Origin: Apostichopus japonicus
Taxonomy: Eukaryota > Echinodermata > Holothuroidea > Aspidochirotida > Stichopodidae
Assembly: GCF_037975245.1 (NCBI RefSeq)
Contig: NC_092580.1
Location: 16,628,001-16,692,000 of the forward strand
Direction: 5' to 3'
Length of the DNA: 64,000 nt
In this document: piece after piece, positions 55,735-64,000 of the stretch
Layout: every line of letters starts with the position of its first letter
How positions within the stretch are numbered: the first letter of the stretch is position 1
Notes under the pieces: generated by a model
What the model was told of the DNA's origin: nothing
What the model saw: the letters and a program-made list of their open reading frames with translations, nothing else
Databases searched by the model: none
Program-made: the position numbers and the translations under genes

Positions 55735-56295
55735 TGTAACGCTAACTCAGTCTAAGATTCTGGGGCGTCCAAATATTCCCTGCTGAGGACTGGTGGTGGT
55801 ATGGAAACAAATGCGGCTTGGATGGTTGTATGTTAGTAACGACGAGCCTTAAATCTCGCTATTACATGCAAAAGATATAACACATAGACAAACGAGTAAA
55901 GAACAAGCGCTGTGTAGATTTTGCAATCCCTTACTATAACCAGCCACGGTACAAACAATACATCGGCACGAAGCCCTCAATAATAGGTAGAAAAACATGC
56001 ACTTAACGATAATGGTCACAAACGAGGTCTCAATATCAAAGTAGAGTCCTATAACGATACGTACAAAAGTGTATAAAAGACGATCGAATACAAGACAGAT
56101 ACAAGTACGACCACAATGGTCGGAGCCAGGGCTACTACCGAACCAAACGATTCAGATCGGGAGCGAAGACTGGTCACAAGTCTTGAGGTCTGCTTCAGCT
56201 TAGCTGGTGAGCAGACATCACGTGACCTGTAATTATTACGTAATGTAGCCTATGACAAATAGAGGGCGACAAATATGATGACCAACGGCATCACA
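55735..56295 (-). repeat. 3' LTR of the deleted gypsy element
   Basis: 561 bp, TGTGATGCC...GCGTTACA on the minus strand. The purine tract ACTGAGAAGGGGATAG lies immediately upstream (56296-56311). Confidence 0.85.
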
Positions 56296-56311
56296 CTATC
56301 CCCTTCTCAGT

Positions 56312-57021
56312 CCTTAACTTGTCCCCAAGTTATGAAAACAATATAGTAAGGATCGCTAATTAGACACAAATCTAAAATCATAAACATACCAATACAAAAA
56401 GAAATCCAAATACATGAATACGTATAAAAGCAAAGTATAGCTAATAGTGCCTGCCATGCACGAGAGCCTATACACACAATAACATTTGATATTAACTCTT
56501 ACTATGGGTTCAGAACTAACTTTTGAGATAAAAACGTATCACATGTCAATCTGTACCGACTAAAAAAATATGTCCTAGCTCGACTGCGAAAGAAGAAAGT
56601 TACACAATACGAGAGTAATAGAAGAGTAATATGACCTTACATGCACGTGTTCATACCCTAAAGGAATAACGCGGCTCGCGCGAAAGTGCAATTTGGACTC
56701 ATGTGAGGTCACATTCCAGATACAACTGATAAAAGTAAAAACAACTTACGGTCATAGATATAAATACATGAAAACAATCCAAGTGAATCAAAACATAACA
56801 CTCTTGATGTAACACAGAGATCCAAACCACAAAATAAATTGATTGGAAGCCCGCATCAAAACATGAAATGTCCACAAGATTTCCAAAGTAAAAAGATATC
56901 ATAACGAAACCGGAGGTCCGCATCAAAAGGTGAAATATCCATAATATTTTCACAGTAAAAATATATAATAAAGAAACACGTTATTTAACACAAAAGTCCT
57001 GATCGAGGGCATCTCTATGGA
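56312..57021 (-). other. Gypsy 3' non-coding region with a 67-bp duplication
   Basis: Lies between ORF3 and the polypurine tract. Two diverged copies of a ~67-base unit (CCGCATCAAAA...GTAAAAA) start at 56851 and 56918. No convincing ORF. Confidence 0.5.
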
Positions 57022-57747
57022 TTAACGGTAAGTCAACAGTTCCCTGGTCTTTGAGGGCAGTTCGAATTCCTCCCTCTCCGTGGTAAGCACTGTACTATCT
57101 GGGTATTGGACCGTATGTTTTTCCTTCCTGTAAATAACTCCAAGACCAAGGTTTTTTACTTCCGCGTTGATGATGAGTGGAATCCTTGAAGTAACCATCA
57201 GATTCCGCAGACGGGTCAGTTCTTTATCATCCAGAGTTGAATCCGACGATGCTGTTGAAGGAGTTGATGTTGAAGTGGTTGGGGAAGGTGTAGAGCTATC
57301 CTCAATGGGTGATGTCAGGGGGGTTGGCGCTCGTCTATCACTGGGTCCAAACAAAAGGTCGATAGGTCCGCAGTCTACCGTTGACGCGGGGGCGTTCTCA
57401 CACGACTGGTCGCTCGCTTCGATGAGGGCAGCTAACGGATCGAAGGGTGACGGAGGTAGATCCTCGGTGCCAAAAGCCAAAGAAATATCATTTAGCCACT
57501 CGTTGTTATTCGGTGTCACAGCAGGACTCGACTTTGAATTGGCAATCTGGGGTCCAGCTGATTGTGGCACAAAAGGAGCCACCGGTCCTGGCCTCCTTAA
57601 ACCAAAACGCCTACCTCGCCTACCCCTAAATTCACAGTTTGGGTGATGACTGCTAAGCTGCTTCCATGAAAAAAATAATCGCCCGCACGAAAAACAATCT
57701 ACTTGTGGTCTACCAATACCACGCCCGAATGGAAGGTTTGCAGACAT
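57022..57747 (-). CDS. Third ORF of the deleted gypsy element, zinc-finger protein
   Basis: A 241-codon ORF downstream of integrase on the same strand, where some gypsy elements carry env or an accessory gene. It starts MSANLPFGRG and has a single zinc-finger-like motif CFSCGRLFFSWKQLSSHHPNC (split here: CFSC at residue 18, HH and C 12-17 residues on), a basic stretch (RGRRGRRFGLRR), a long Ser/Thr/Pro-rich linker and a C-terminal part with LMVTSRIPLIINAEV. There is no signal peptide or membrane segment, so it is not an envelope protein. It could be a displaced Gag-like or nucleic-acid-binding accessory protein. I do not recognise the family. Confidence 0.6.
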   Translation of the reverse strand: MSANLPFGRGIGRPQVDCFSCGRLFFSWKQLSSHHPNCEFRGRRGRRFGLRRPGPVAPFVPQSAGPQIANSKSSPAVTPNNNEWLNDISLAFGTEDLPPSPFDPLAALIEASDQSCENAPASTVDCGPIDLLFGPSDRRAPTPLTSPIEDSSTPSPTTSTSTPSTASSDSTLDDKELTRLRNLMVTSRIPLIINAEVKNLGLGVIYRKEKHTVQYPDSTVLTTEREEFELPSKTRELLTYR

Positions 57748-57944
57748 TGATCTATCTTTACAATAAAAACAATAAAGCAGTAAAAATGAAAATATGTAGC
57801 CTATGCTCTGACAACACCGGTTCTGGAAGCAGTTTGAGCGTCAGTGGAGAATCAGAGCTTCACCCACTAATAGAGCGAACGTTTACCAGTCCCGGGTCAA
57901 AACTAAATATAACCCTACTTGATGCTTACGTAACGCTTACGTAA

Positions 57945-58853
57945 CTACGAGGCCTCACCAACTCTGTTGGTCTCAACACTCTCTCCAGATGCTAAGCACA
58001 ATTTAAGACGATCGTGGTGAACGACCTTCGGTCTCGATCGTTCCGACTGTTTTATGCGATAAGTTACATCGGATAACTTATTAACTATTAAATATGGGCC
58101 TTCCCAATATCTTTGCAACTTAGGAGACAGTCCCTTTTTCTTACTGGGGTTATACAGCCAAACTTTATCACCGACGTTATAATTTTTGGCATTGCTAAGC
58201 CTATCATAGGACTTCTTCTGCCTTTCAACTGACGCATTTGTTTCGATTTTAGCCATATCATGAACTGTCCTAAGTTTTTCTTCCAATTTACTTACATAGC
58301 TAATACTTGAACTAATTTCAACATGGGGAGGGGGTACCAGGAGATCAACTGGGAGATTCATCTCCCTTCCTAACATCATTACACTGGGTGTCTCTCCCGT
58401 GGTCTCGTGAACAGAGGAGCGGTACCCCATGGTAACATGGGGCAACCGTTCATCCCAATCACGTTGGTTTTCCGAAACAACGGCCGATAACATTGCCTCT
58501 AAGGTTCTGTTAAAACGCTCCACCATGCCATCAGATTGGGGGTGAAAGGCTGTGGTACGAGTTTTATCAATACCAAGGAGATGTGCTAATTCTTTAAACA
58601 AATTTGACTCGAAATTTCGGCCCTGGTCAGTATGCAACTGTAGGGGAACACCGAACCTCAACGCAAACTGTTCTACAAAGACTCTGGCCACAGTAACTGC
58701 CTCCTGGTTTGGGATCGCATAAGCCTCGGTCCACTTAGTAAAGTAGTCCGCTACACACAAAATATATCTATTTCCCGTGTCGGTAACTGGTAAGGGTCCC
58801 AATATATCCATGGCCACTCTTTCCATGGGGGCTCCTACCACGTACTTTTGCAT
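57945..58853 (-). CDS. pol: Gypsy integrase core (N-terminally truncated Pol)
   Basis: The integrase catalytic core is intact: MDILGPL (first Asp), HTDQGRNFES (second Asp) and SDGMVERFNRTL (Glu) with the D,D-35-E spacing, followed by the GPY/F-type module (YNVGDKVWLYNP, YWEGPYLIVNKL). The HHCC zinc finger and all upstream Pol domains are missing because of the internal deletion, so the ATG at 58853 is an accidental start within pol. The ORF has no stops over 302 codons, which suggests a fairly recent deletion. Without gag, RT and a full 5' LTR it cannot move by itself. Confidence 0.92.
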   Translation of the reverse strand: MQKYVVGAPMERVAMDILGPLPVTDTGNRYILCVADYFTKWTEAYAIPNQEAVTVARVFVEQFALRFGVPLQLHTDQGRNFESNLFKELAHLLGIDKTRTTAFHPQSDGMVERFNRTLEAMLSAVVSENQRDWDERLPHVTMGYRSSVHETTGETPSVMMLGREMNLPVDLLVPPPHVEISSSISYVSKLEEKLRTVHDMAKIETNASVERQKKSYDRLSNAKNYNVGDKVWLYNPSKKKGLSPKLQRYWEGPYLIVNKLSDVTYRIKQSERSRPKVVHHDRLKLCLASGESVETNRVGEAS

Positions 58854-58854
58854 A

Positions 58855-58911
58855 CGTGATGTAGCCTACGACAAATAGAGGGCGACAAATATGATGACCA
58901 ACGGCATCACA
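58855..58911 (-). repeat. Truncated 5' LTR of the deleted gypsy element
   Basis: Matches the first ~57 bases of the 3' LTR with two differences, then breaks at ACGTA, where the integrase ORF begins. Confidence 0.85.
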
Positions 58912-58940
58912 TTACTATCCGCCCCTTACTCTTTGGTTAT

Positions 58941-59848
58941 GGTTAAGGGTCCTAGGTAAAAGGGGTCCCAGGGTTAGGGGTCCCAGGGTTAGGGGTCCCA
59001 GGGTTAGGGGTCGCAGGGTTAGGGATCCCAGGGTTAGGGGTCCTAGGGTTAAGTGTCCCAGGGTTATGGGTCCCATGGTTAGGGGTCCCAAGGTTAGGGG
59101 TCCCAGGGTTAGGGGTCCCAGGGTTAGCGGTCCCAGGGTAAGGGGTCCCAGGGTTAGGGGTCCCAGGGTTAGGGGTCCCAGGGTTAGGGGTCAAAGGGTT
59201 AGGGGTCCCATGGTTAGGGGTCCCAAGGTTAGGGGTCCCAGGGTTAGGGGTCCCAGGGTTAGGGGTCCCAGGGTAAGGGGTCCCAGGGTTAGGGGTCCCA
59301 GGGTTAGGGGTCAAAGGGTTAGGGGTCCCAGGGTTAGGGGTCGCAGGGTTAGGGATCCCAGGGTTAGGGGTCCCAGGGTTAGGGGTCCCAGGGTTATGGG
59401 TCCCATGGTTAGGGGTCCCAAGGTTAGGGGTCCCAGGGTTAGGGGTCCCAGGGTTAGGGGTCCCAGGGTAAGGGGTCCCAGGGTTAGGGGTCCCAGGGTT
59501 AGGGGTCAAAGGGTTAGGGGTCCCAGGGTTAGGGTTCCTAGGGTTAGGGTTCCTAGGGTTAGGGTTCCTAGGGTTGGTGGTCCGAGGGTTAGGGGTCCTA
59601 GGGTTAGGGGTCCTAGGGTTAGGGGTCCTAGGGTTAGGGGTCCTAGGGATAGGGGTCCTAGGGTTAAGATCATAGGGTTAGGGGTCCTAGGGTTAGGGGT
59701 CCTAGGGTTAGGGGTCCTAGGGTTAGGGGTCTTAGGGTTAGGGGGTCCTAGGGTTCGGGGACCTAGGGTTAGTGGTCCTAGGGTTAGGGGTCCTAGGGTT
59801 AGGGGTCCTAGGGTTAGGGTTCCAATGGTTAGGGGTCCTAGGGTTAGG
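58941..59848 (+). repeat. B array 11
   Basis: About 60 units. The first two-thirds is the TCCCAGGG variant; the last third returns to TCCTAGGG. Contains an internal duplication of about 180-195 bp. Confidence 0.95.
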
Positions 59849-60521
59849 TAAAGGGCCCTGAAGAAGCCTATTTCTTTTATGGGGATGGGGTCGGGGCTTA
59901 GTCGGGATGAGTGCAGAGGTCATAGGTGTCTTCATTGCTTTATCTTAGTAAGACTTAAATAGTAGATCCCACATCAGAGTATGTATTATTACCTACCTCC
60001 TCCCCCCATCCTAAAGAGACATAGATGTCGTCAGTGTATATTACTAGGTAAGACCCTTAAATTAGATCCCTCATCAGAGTATGCATTACTACCCACATCC
60101 CCCCCCCCCAACATCCTGAGAGGACATGTGTGTCTTAAGTGCTATCACTAAGTAAGACTAAAAAAAGGAGATCCCTCATCAGAGTATGTATTACTACCCT
60201 CACCCCTCCCCTCCCTTATCCTCAATGGACATAGTTGTCTTCAGTGCTATTACTAAGTAACACTAAAAAAGTAGATCCCCCTTCAGAGTATGTATTACTA
60301 CCCTCACCCCTCCCCTCCCCCATCCTCAAAGGACATAGTTGTCTTCAGTGCTATTACTAAGTAACACTAAAAAAGTAGATCCCTCATCAGAGTATGTATT
60401 ACTACCCACACCCCTCCCCTCCCCCGAACCTTAAAGGACATAGTTGTTTTCAGGGTAAGACTAATAAATTAGATCCCTCATCAGAGTATATGTTTACTAA
60501 CCACCCCTTACACTTTGGTTA
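59849..60521 (+). repeat. A-repeat block
   Basis: GGGCCCTGAAG segment followed by six A units. Near-identical to 60995-61672, one 1,150-bp period away. Confidence 0.9.
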
Positions 60522-60994
60522 TGGTTAAGGGTCCTAGGTAAAAGGGGTCCTAGGGTTAGGGGTCCCAGGGTAAGGGGTCCTAGGGTTAGGGGTCCTAGGG
60601 TTAGGGGTCCCAGGGTTAGGGGTCGCAGGGTTAGGGATCCCAGGGTTAGGGGTCCCAGGGTTAGGGGTCCCAGGGTTATGGGTCCCATGGTTAGGGGTCC
60701 CAAGGTTAGGGGTCCCAGGGTTAGGGGTCCCAGGGTTAGGGGTCCCAGGGTAAGGGGTCCCAGGGTTAGGGGTCCCAGGGTTAGGGGTCAAAGGGTTAGG
60801 GGTCCCAGGGTTAGGGTTCCTAGGGTTAGGGTTCCTAGGGTTGGTGGTCCGAGGGTTAGGGGTCCTAGGGTTAGGGGTCCTAGGGTTAGGGGTCCTAGGG
60901 TTAGGGGTCCTAGGGTTAGGGGTCCTAGGGTTAAGATCATAGGGTTAGGGGTCCTAGGGTTAGGGTTCCAATGGTTAGGGGTCCTAGGGTTAGG
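60522..60994 (+). repeat. B array 12
   Basis: About 31 units, TCCC variants then TCCT variants. Confidence 0.95.
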
Positions 60995-61672
60995 TAAAGG
61001 GCCCTGAAGAAGCCTATTTCTTTTATGGGGATGGGGTCGGGGCTTAGTCGGGATGAGTGCAGAGGTCATAGGTGTCTTCATTGCTTTATCTTAGTAAGAC
61101 TTAAATAGTAGATCCCACATCAGAGTATGTATTATTACCTACCTCCTCCCCCCATCCTAAAGAGACATAGATGTCGTCAGTGTATATTACTAGGTAAGAC
61201 CCTTAAATTAGATCCCTCATCAGAGTATGCATTACTACCCACATCCCCCCCCCCCCCCCAACATCCTGAGAGGACATGTGTGTCTTCAGTGCTATCACTA
61301 AGTAAGACTAAAAAAAGGAGATCCCTCATCAGAGTATGTATTACTATCCTCACCCCTCCCCTCCCTTATCCTCAATGGACATAGTTGTCTTCAGTGCTAT
61401 TACTAAGTAACACTAAAAAAGTAGATCCCCCTTCAGAGTATGTATTACTACCCTCACCCCTCCCCTCCCCCATCCTCAAAGGACATAGTTGTCTTCAGTG
61501 CTATTACTAAGTAACACTAAAAAAGTAGATCCCTCATCAGAGTATGTATTACTACCCACACCCCTCCCCTCCCCCGAACCTTAAAGGACATAGTTGTTTT
61601 CAGGGTAAGACTAATAAATTAGATCCCTCATCAGAGTATATGTTTACTAACCACCCCTTACACTTTGGTTAT

Positions 61673-62250
61673 GGTTAAGGGTCCTAGGTAAAATGGGTCC
61701 TAGGGTTAGGGGTCCCAGGGTAAGGGGTCCTAGGGTTAGGGGTCCTAGGGTTAGGGGTCCCAGGGTTAGGGGTCGCAGGGTTAGGGATCCCAGGGTTAGG
61801 GGTCCCAGGGTTAGGGGTCCCAGGGTTATGGGTCCCATGGTTAGGGGTCCCAAGGTTAGGGGTCCCAGGGTTAGGGGTCCCAGGGTTAGGGGTCCCAGGG
61901 TAAGGGGTCCCAGGGTTAGGGGTCCCAGGGTTAGGGGTCAAAGGGTTAGGGGTCCCAGGGTTAGGGTTCCTAGGGTTAGGGTTCCTAGGGTTGGTGGTCC
62001 GAGGGTTAGGGGTCCTAGGGTTAGGGGTCCTAGGGTTAGGGGTCCTAGAGATAGGGGTCCTAGGGTTAAGATCATAGGGTTAGGGGTCCTAGGGTTAGGG
62101 GTCCTAGGGTTAGGGGTCCTAGGGTTAGGGGTCTTAGGGTTAGGGGGTCCTAGGGTTCGGGGACCTAGGGTTAGTGGTCCTAGGGTTAGGGGTCCTAGGG
62201 TTAGGGGTCCTAGGGTTAGGGTTCCAAGGGTTAGGGGTCCTAGGGTTAGG
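61673..62250 (+). repeat. B array 13
   Basis: About 38 units; array 12 lacks about seven units found here, consistent with unequal exchange. Confidence 0.95.
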
Positions 62251-62946
62251 TAAAGGGCCCTGAAGAAGCCTATTTCTTTTATGGGGATGGGGTCGGGGCT
62301 TAGTCGGGATGAGTGCAGAGGTCATAGGTGTCTTCATTGCTTTATCTTAGTAAGACTTAAAAAGTAGATCCCACATCAGAGTATGTATTATTACCTACCT
62401 CCTCCCCCCATCCTAAAGAGACATAGATGTCGTCAGTGTATATTACTAGGTAAGACCCTTAAATTAGATCCCTCATCAGAGTATGCATTACTACCCACAT
62501 CCCCCCCCCCCCAACATCCTGAGAGGACATGTGTGTCTTCAGTGCTATCACTAAGTAAGACTAAAAAAAGGAGATCCCTCATCAGAGTATGTATTACTAC
62601 CCTCACCCCTCCCCTCCCTTATCCTCAATGGACATAGTTGTCTTCAGTGCTATTACTAAGTAACACTAAAAAAGAAGATCCCCCATCAGAGTATGTATTA
62701 CTACCCTCACCCCTCCCCTCCCCCATCCTCAAAGGACATAGTTGTCTTCAGTGCTATTAATAAGTAACACTAAAAAAGTAGATCCCTCATCAGAGTATGT
62801 ATTACTACCCACACCCCTCCCCTCCCCCCAACCTTTAAAGGACATAGTTGTTTTCAGTAATATCACTACAGGTAGGTAAGACTAATAAATTAGATCCCTC
62901 ATCAGAGTATATATGTTTACTAAACACCCCTTACACTTTGGTTATG

Positions 62947-63209
62947 GTTAAGGGTCCTAGGTAAAAGGGGTCCTAGGGTTAGGGGTCCTAGGGTTAGGGG
63001 TCCTAGGGTTAGGGGTCCTAGGGTTAGTTGTCCTAGGATAAGGGGTCCTAGGGTTAGGGGTCCCAGGGTAAGGGGTCCTAGGGTTAGGGGTACTAGGATA
63101 AGGGGTTCTAGGGTTAGGGGTCTTAGGGTTAGGAGGTCCTAGGGTTAGGGGGTCCTAGGGTTAAGGGTCCTAGGGTTGGGGTCCAAGGGTTAGGGGTCCT
63201 AGGGTTAGG
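62947..63209 (+). repeat. B array 14
   Basis: About 17 units, TCCT type; copied at 63378 with a shorter A block between. Confidence 0.95.
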
Positions 63210-63377
63210 TAAAGGGCCCTGAAGAAGCCTATTTCTTTTATGGGGGTGGGGTCAGGGGTTAGTCGGGATGAGTGCAGAGGTCATAGGTGTCTTCATTGCT
63301 TTATCTAAGTAAGACTAATAAATTAGATCCCTCATCAGAGTATATATGTTTACTAACCACCCCTTACACTTTGGTTA

Positions 63378-63627
63378 TGGTTAAGGGTCCTAGGTAAAAG
63401 GGGTCCTAGGGTTAGGGGTCCTAGGGTTAGGGGTCCTAGGGTTAGTTGTCCTAGGATAAGGGGTCCTAGGGTTAGGGGTCCCAGGGTAAGGGGTCCTAGG
63501 GTTAGGGGTCCTAGGATTAGGGGTTCTACGGTTAGGGGTCTTAGGGTTAGGGGGTCCTAGGGTTAGGGGGTCCTAGGGTTAGGGGTCGTAGGGTTGGGGT
63601 CCAAGGATTAGGGGTCCTAGGGTTAGG
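63378..63627 (+). repeat. B array 15
   Basis: About 16 units, near copy of array 14. Confidence 0.95.
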
Positions 63628-63902
63628 TAAAGGGCCCTGAAGAAGCCTATTTCTTTTATGGGGGTGGGGTCGGGGGTTAGTCGGGATGAGTGCAGAGGTC
63701 ATAGGTGTCTTCATTGCTTTATCTAAGTAAGACTTAAAAAGTAGATCCCTCATCAGAGTATGTATTACTACCCACACCCCTCCCCTCCCCCCAACCTTTA
63801 AAGGACATAGTTGTTTTCAGTAATATCACTAGGTAAGACTAATAAATTAGATCCCTCATCAGAGTATATATGTTTACTAACCACCCCTTACACTTTAGTT
63901 AT

Positions 63903-64000
63903 GGTTAATGGTCCTAGGTAAAAGGGGTCCTAGGGTTAGGGGTCCTAGGGTTAGGGGTCCTAGGGTTAGTTGTCCTAGGATAAGGGGTCCTAGGGTTAGG
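63903..64000 (+). repeat. B array 16, cut by the window edge
   Basis: Six units before the window ends. Confidence 0.95.

Larger units (their letters stand above)
55735..58911 (-). mobile_element. Internally deleted Ty3/gypsy element
   Basis: The 4-bp duplication TTAC flanks it (55731-55734, 58912-58915). On the minus strand, the first ~57 bases of the 5' LTR (58855-58911) run directly into the integrase ORF, so the rest of the LTR, primer site, gag, protease, RT and RNase H are gone. A third ORF, polypurine tract and complete 3' LTR follow. It sits within an A repeat of the satellite. Confidence 0.88.
43210..64000. repeat. Composite satellite: ~97-111-bp A repeats alternating with 15-bp B arrays
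   Basis: A repeats share AGATCCCTCATCAGAGTATG, a C-rich tract (CCCCTCCCC), CATCCTCAAAGGACATAG and GTCTTCAGTGCTATCACTAG. B repeats are TTAGGGGTCCTAGGG. Every B array is entered through TAACCNCCC...TATGGTTA. Arrays leave either through TTAGGGTTAAAAAAATTAGA (45068-52070) or through TTAGGTAAAGGGCCCTGAAG (43836-44192 and from 53613 on). Larger units repeat: 46199 to 47728 (~1.53 kb), 49162 to 51151 (1.99 kb) and 60522 to 61673 (1.15 kb). The array continues past the right edge. Two mobile elements interrupt it. Confidence 0.95.

Noticed and set aside
55731-55739. GTAACGC at the left end of the deleted gypsy element as another GTAAC...GACACCA site
   Set aside because: It is the terminal sequence of the LTR, with no GACACC partner, and is explained by the LTR end.
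43828-63777. Dozens of long ORFs with GPRVR, GPLTL, NPRTP or NPGTP repeats on both strands
   Set aside because: The B unit is 15 bp, a multiple of three, so every frame without a stop in the unit stays open. They appear on both strands over the same DNA and start and stop with the array, so they are not genes.
43210-64000. CRISPR array
   Set aside because: Units are contiguous or separated by other tandem repeats; there are no unique spacers and the DNA is eukaryotic.

Overview
The window is repeat-dominated nuclear DNA from an animal, with no confident single-copy host gene. Evidence for a eukaryote includes GT...AG introns, a DIRS element, Ty3/gypsy elements, a non-LTR retrotransposon and many short TIR elements with 8-bp target duplications. 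The satellite at the right contains TTAGGG, the telomere repeat of vertebrates, echinoderms and other non-arthropod animals. A marine deuterostome invertebrate (echinoderm-like) is my best guess, but that is inference.

Layout. (1) 71-5751, minus strand: a DIRS-type tyrosine-recombinase retrotransposon (gag, RT/RNase H, DAM-like region, YR) with inverted terminal repeats and one frameshift in RNase H. (2) 5862-23534: a candidate cut-and-paste DNA transposon. It is bounded by ~40-bp inverted repeats, has clusters of GTAAC...GACACCA motifs just inside both ends, and carries a two-exon minus-strand gene for an RNase H-like (DDE-like) protein. That gene is dead, with two in-frame stops, one frameshift and an insertion. 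(3) 9171-19519, plus strand: the insertion, a full-length Ty3/gypsy element with 2,102-bp LTRs in which I saw no difference, a 4-bp TSD (CTAC), a tRNA-Leu primer site, and gag and pol joined by a textbook -1 frameshift signal. (4) 23.5-30 kb: AT-rich DNA with possible exons of a minus-strand gene, one being a gypsy/Ginger-type integrase zinc finger, plus a small MITE and a possible solo LTR. (5) 30.2-38.9 kb: remnants of a CR1/L2-like non-LTR retrotransposon (minus), interrupted by a three-deep nest of TIR elements (30452-33651 > 31467-33101 > 32041-32698); nearby lie a 615-bp MITE and clusters of a palindromic GGTAACTCACGTTAC motif. (6) 39-43.2 kb: little recognisable apart from a tRNA-like sequence and one dispersed-repeat copy. 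(7) 43.2-64 kb: a composite satellite. Blocks of a ~97-111-bp repeat (A) alternate with arrays of a 15-bp repeat (B, TTAGGGGTCCTAGGG) in higher-order units of about 1.15, 1.5 and 2.0 kb. Two mobile elements sit inside it: a 1,552-bp hAT-like element and a deleted gypsy element.

Interpretation. The right third looks subtelomeric, with the G-rich strand pointing to higher coordinates, so a telomere would lie beyond the right edge. The many clean TSDs allow a relative insertion order to be read. The items most worth pursuing are the uncharacterised DNA transposon at 5862-23534, the telomere-like composite satellite, the nested TIR elements and the gypsy frameshift cassette.
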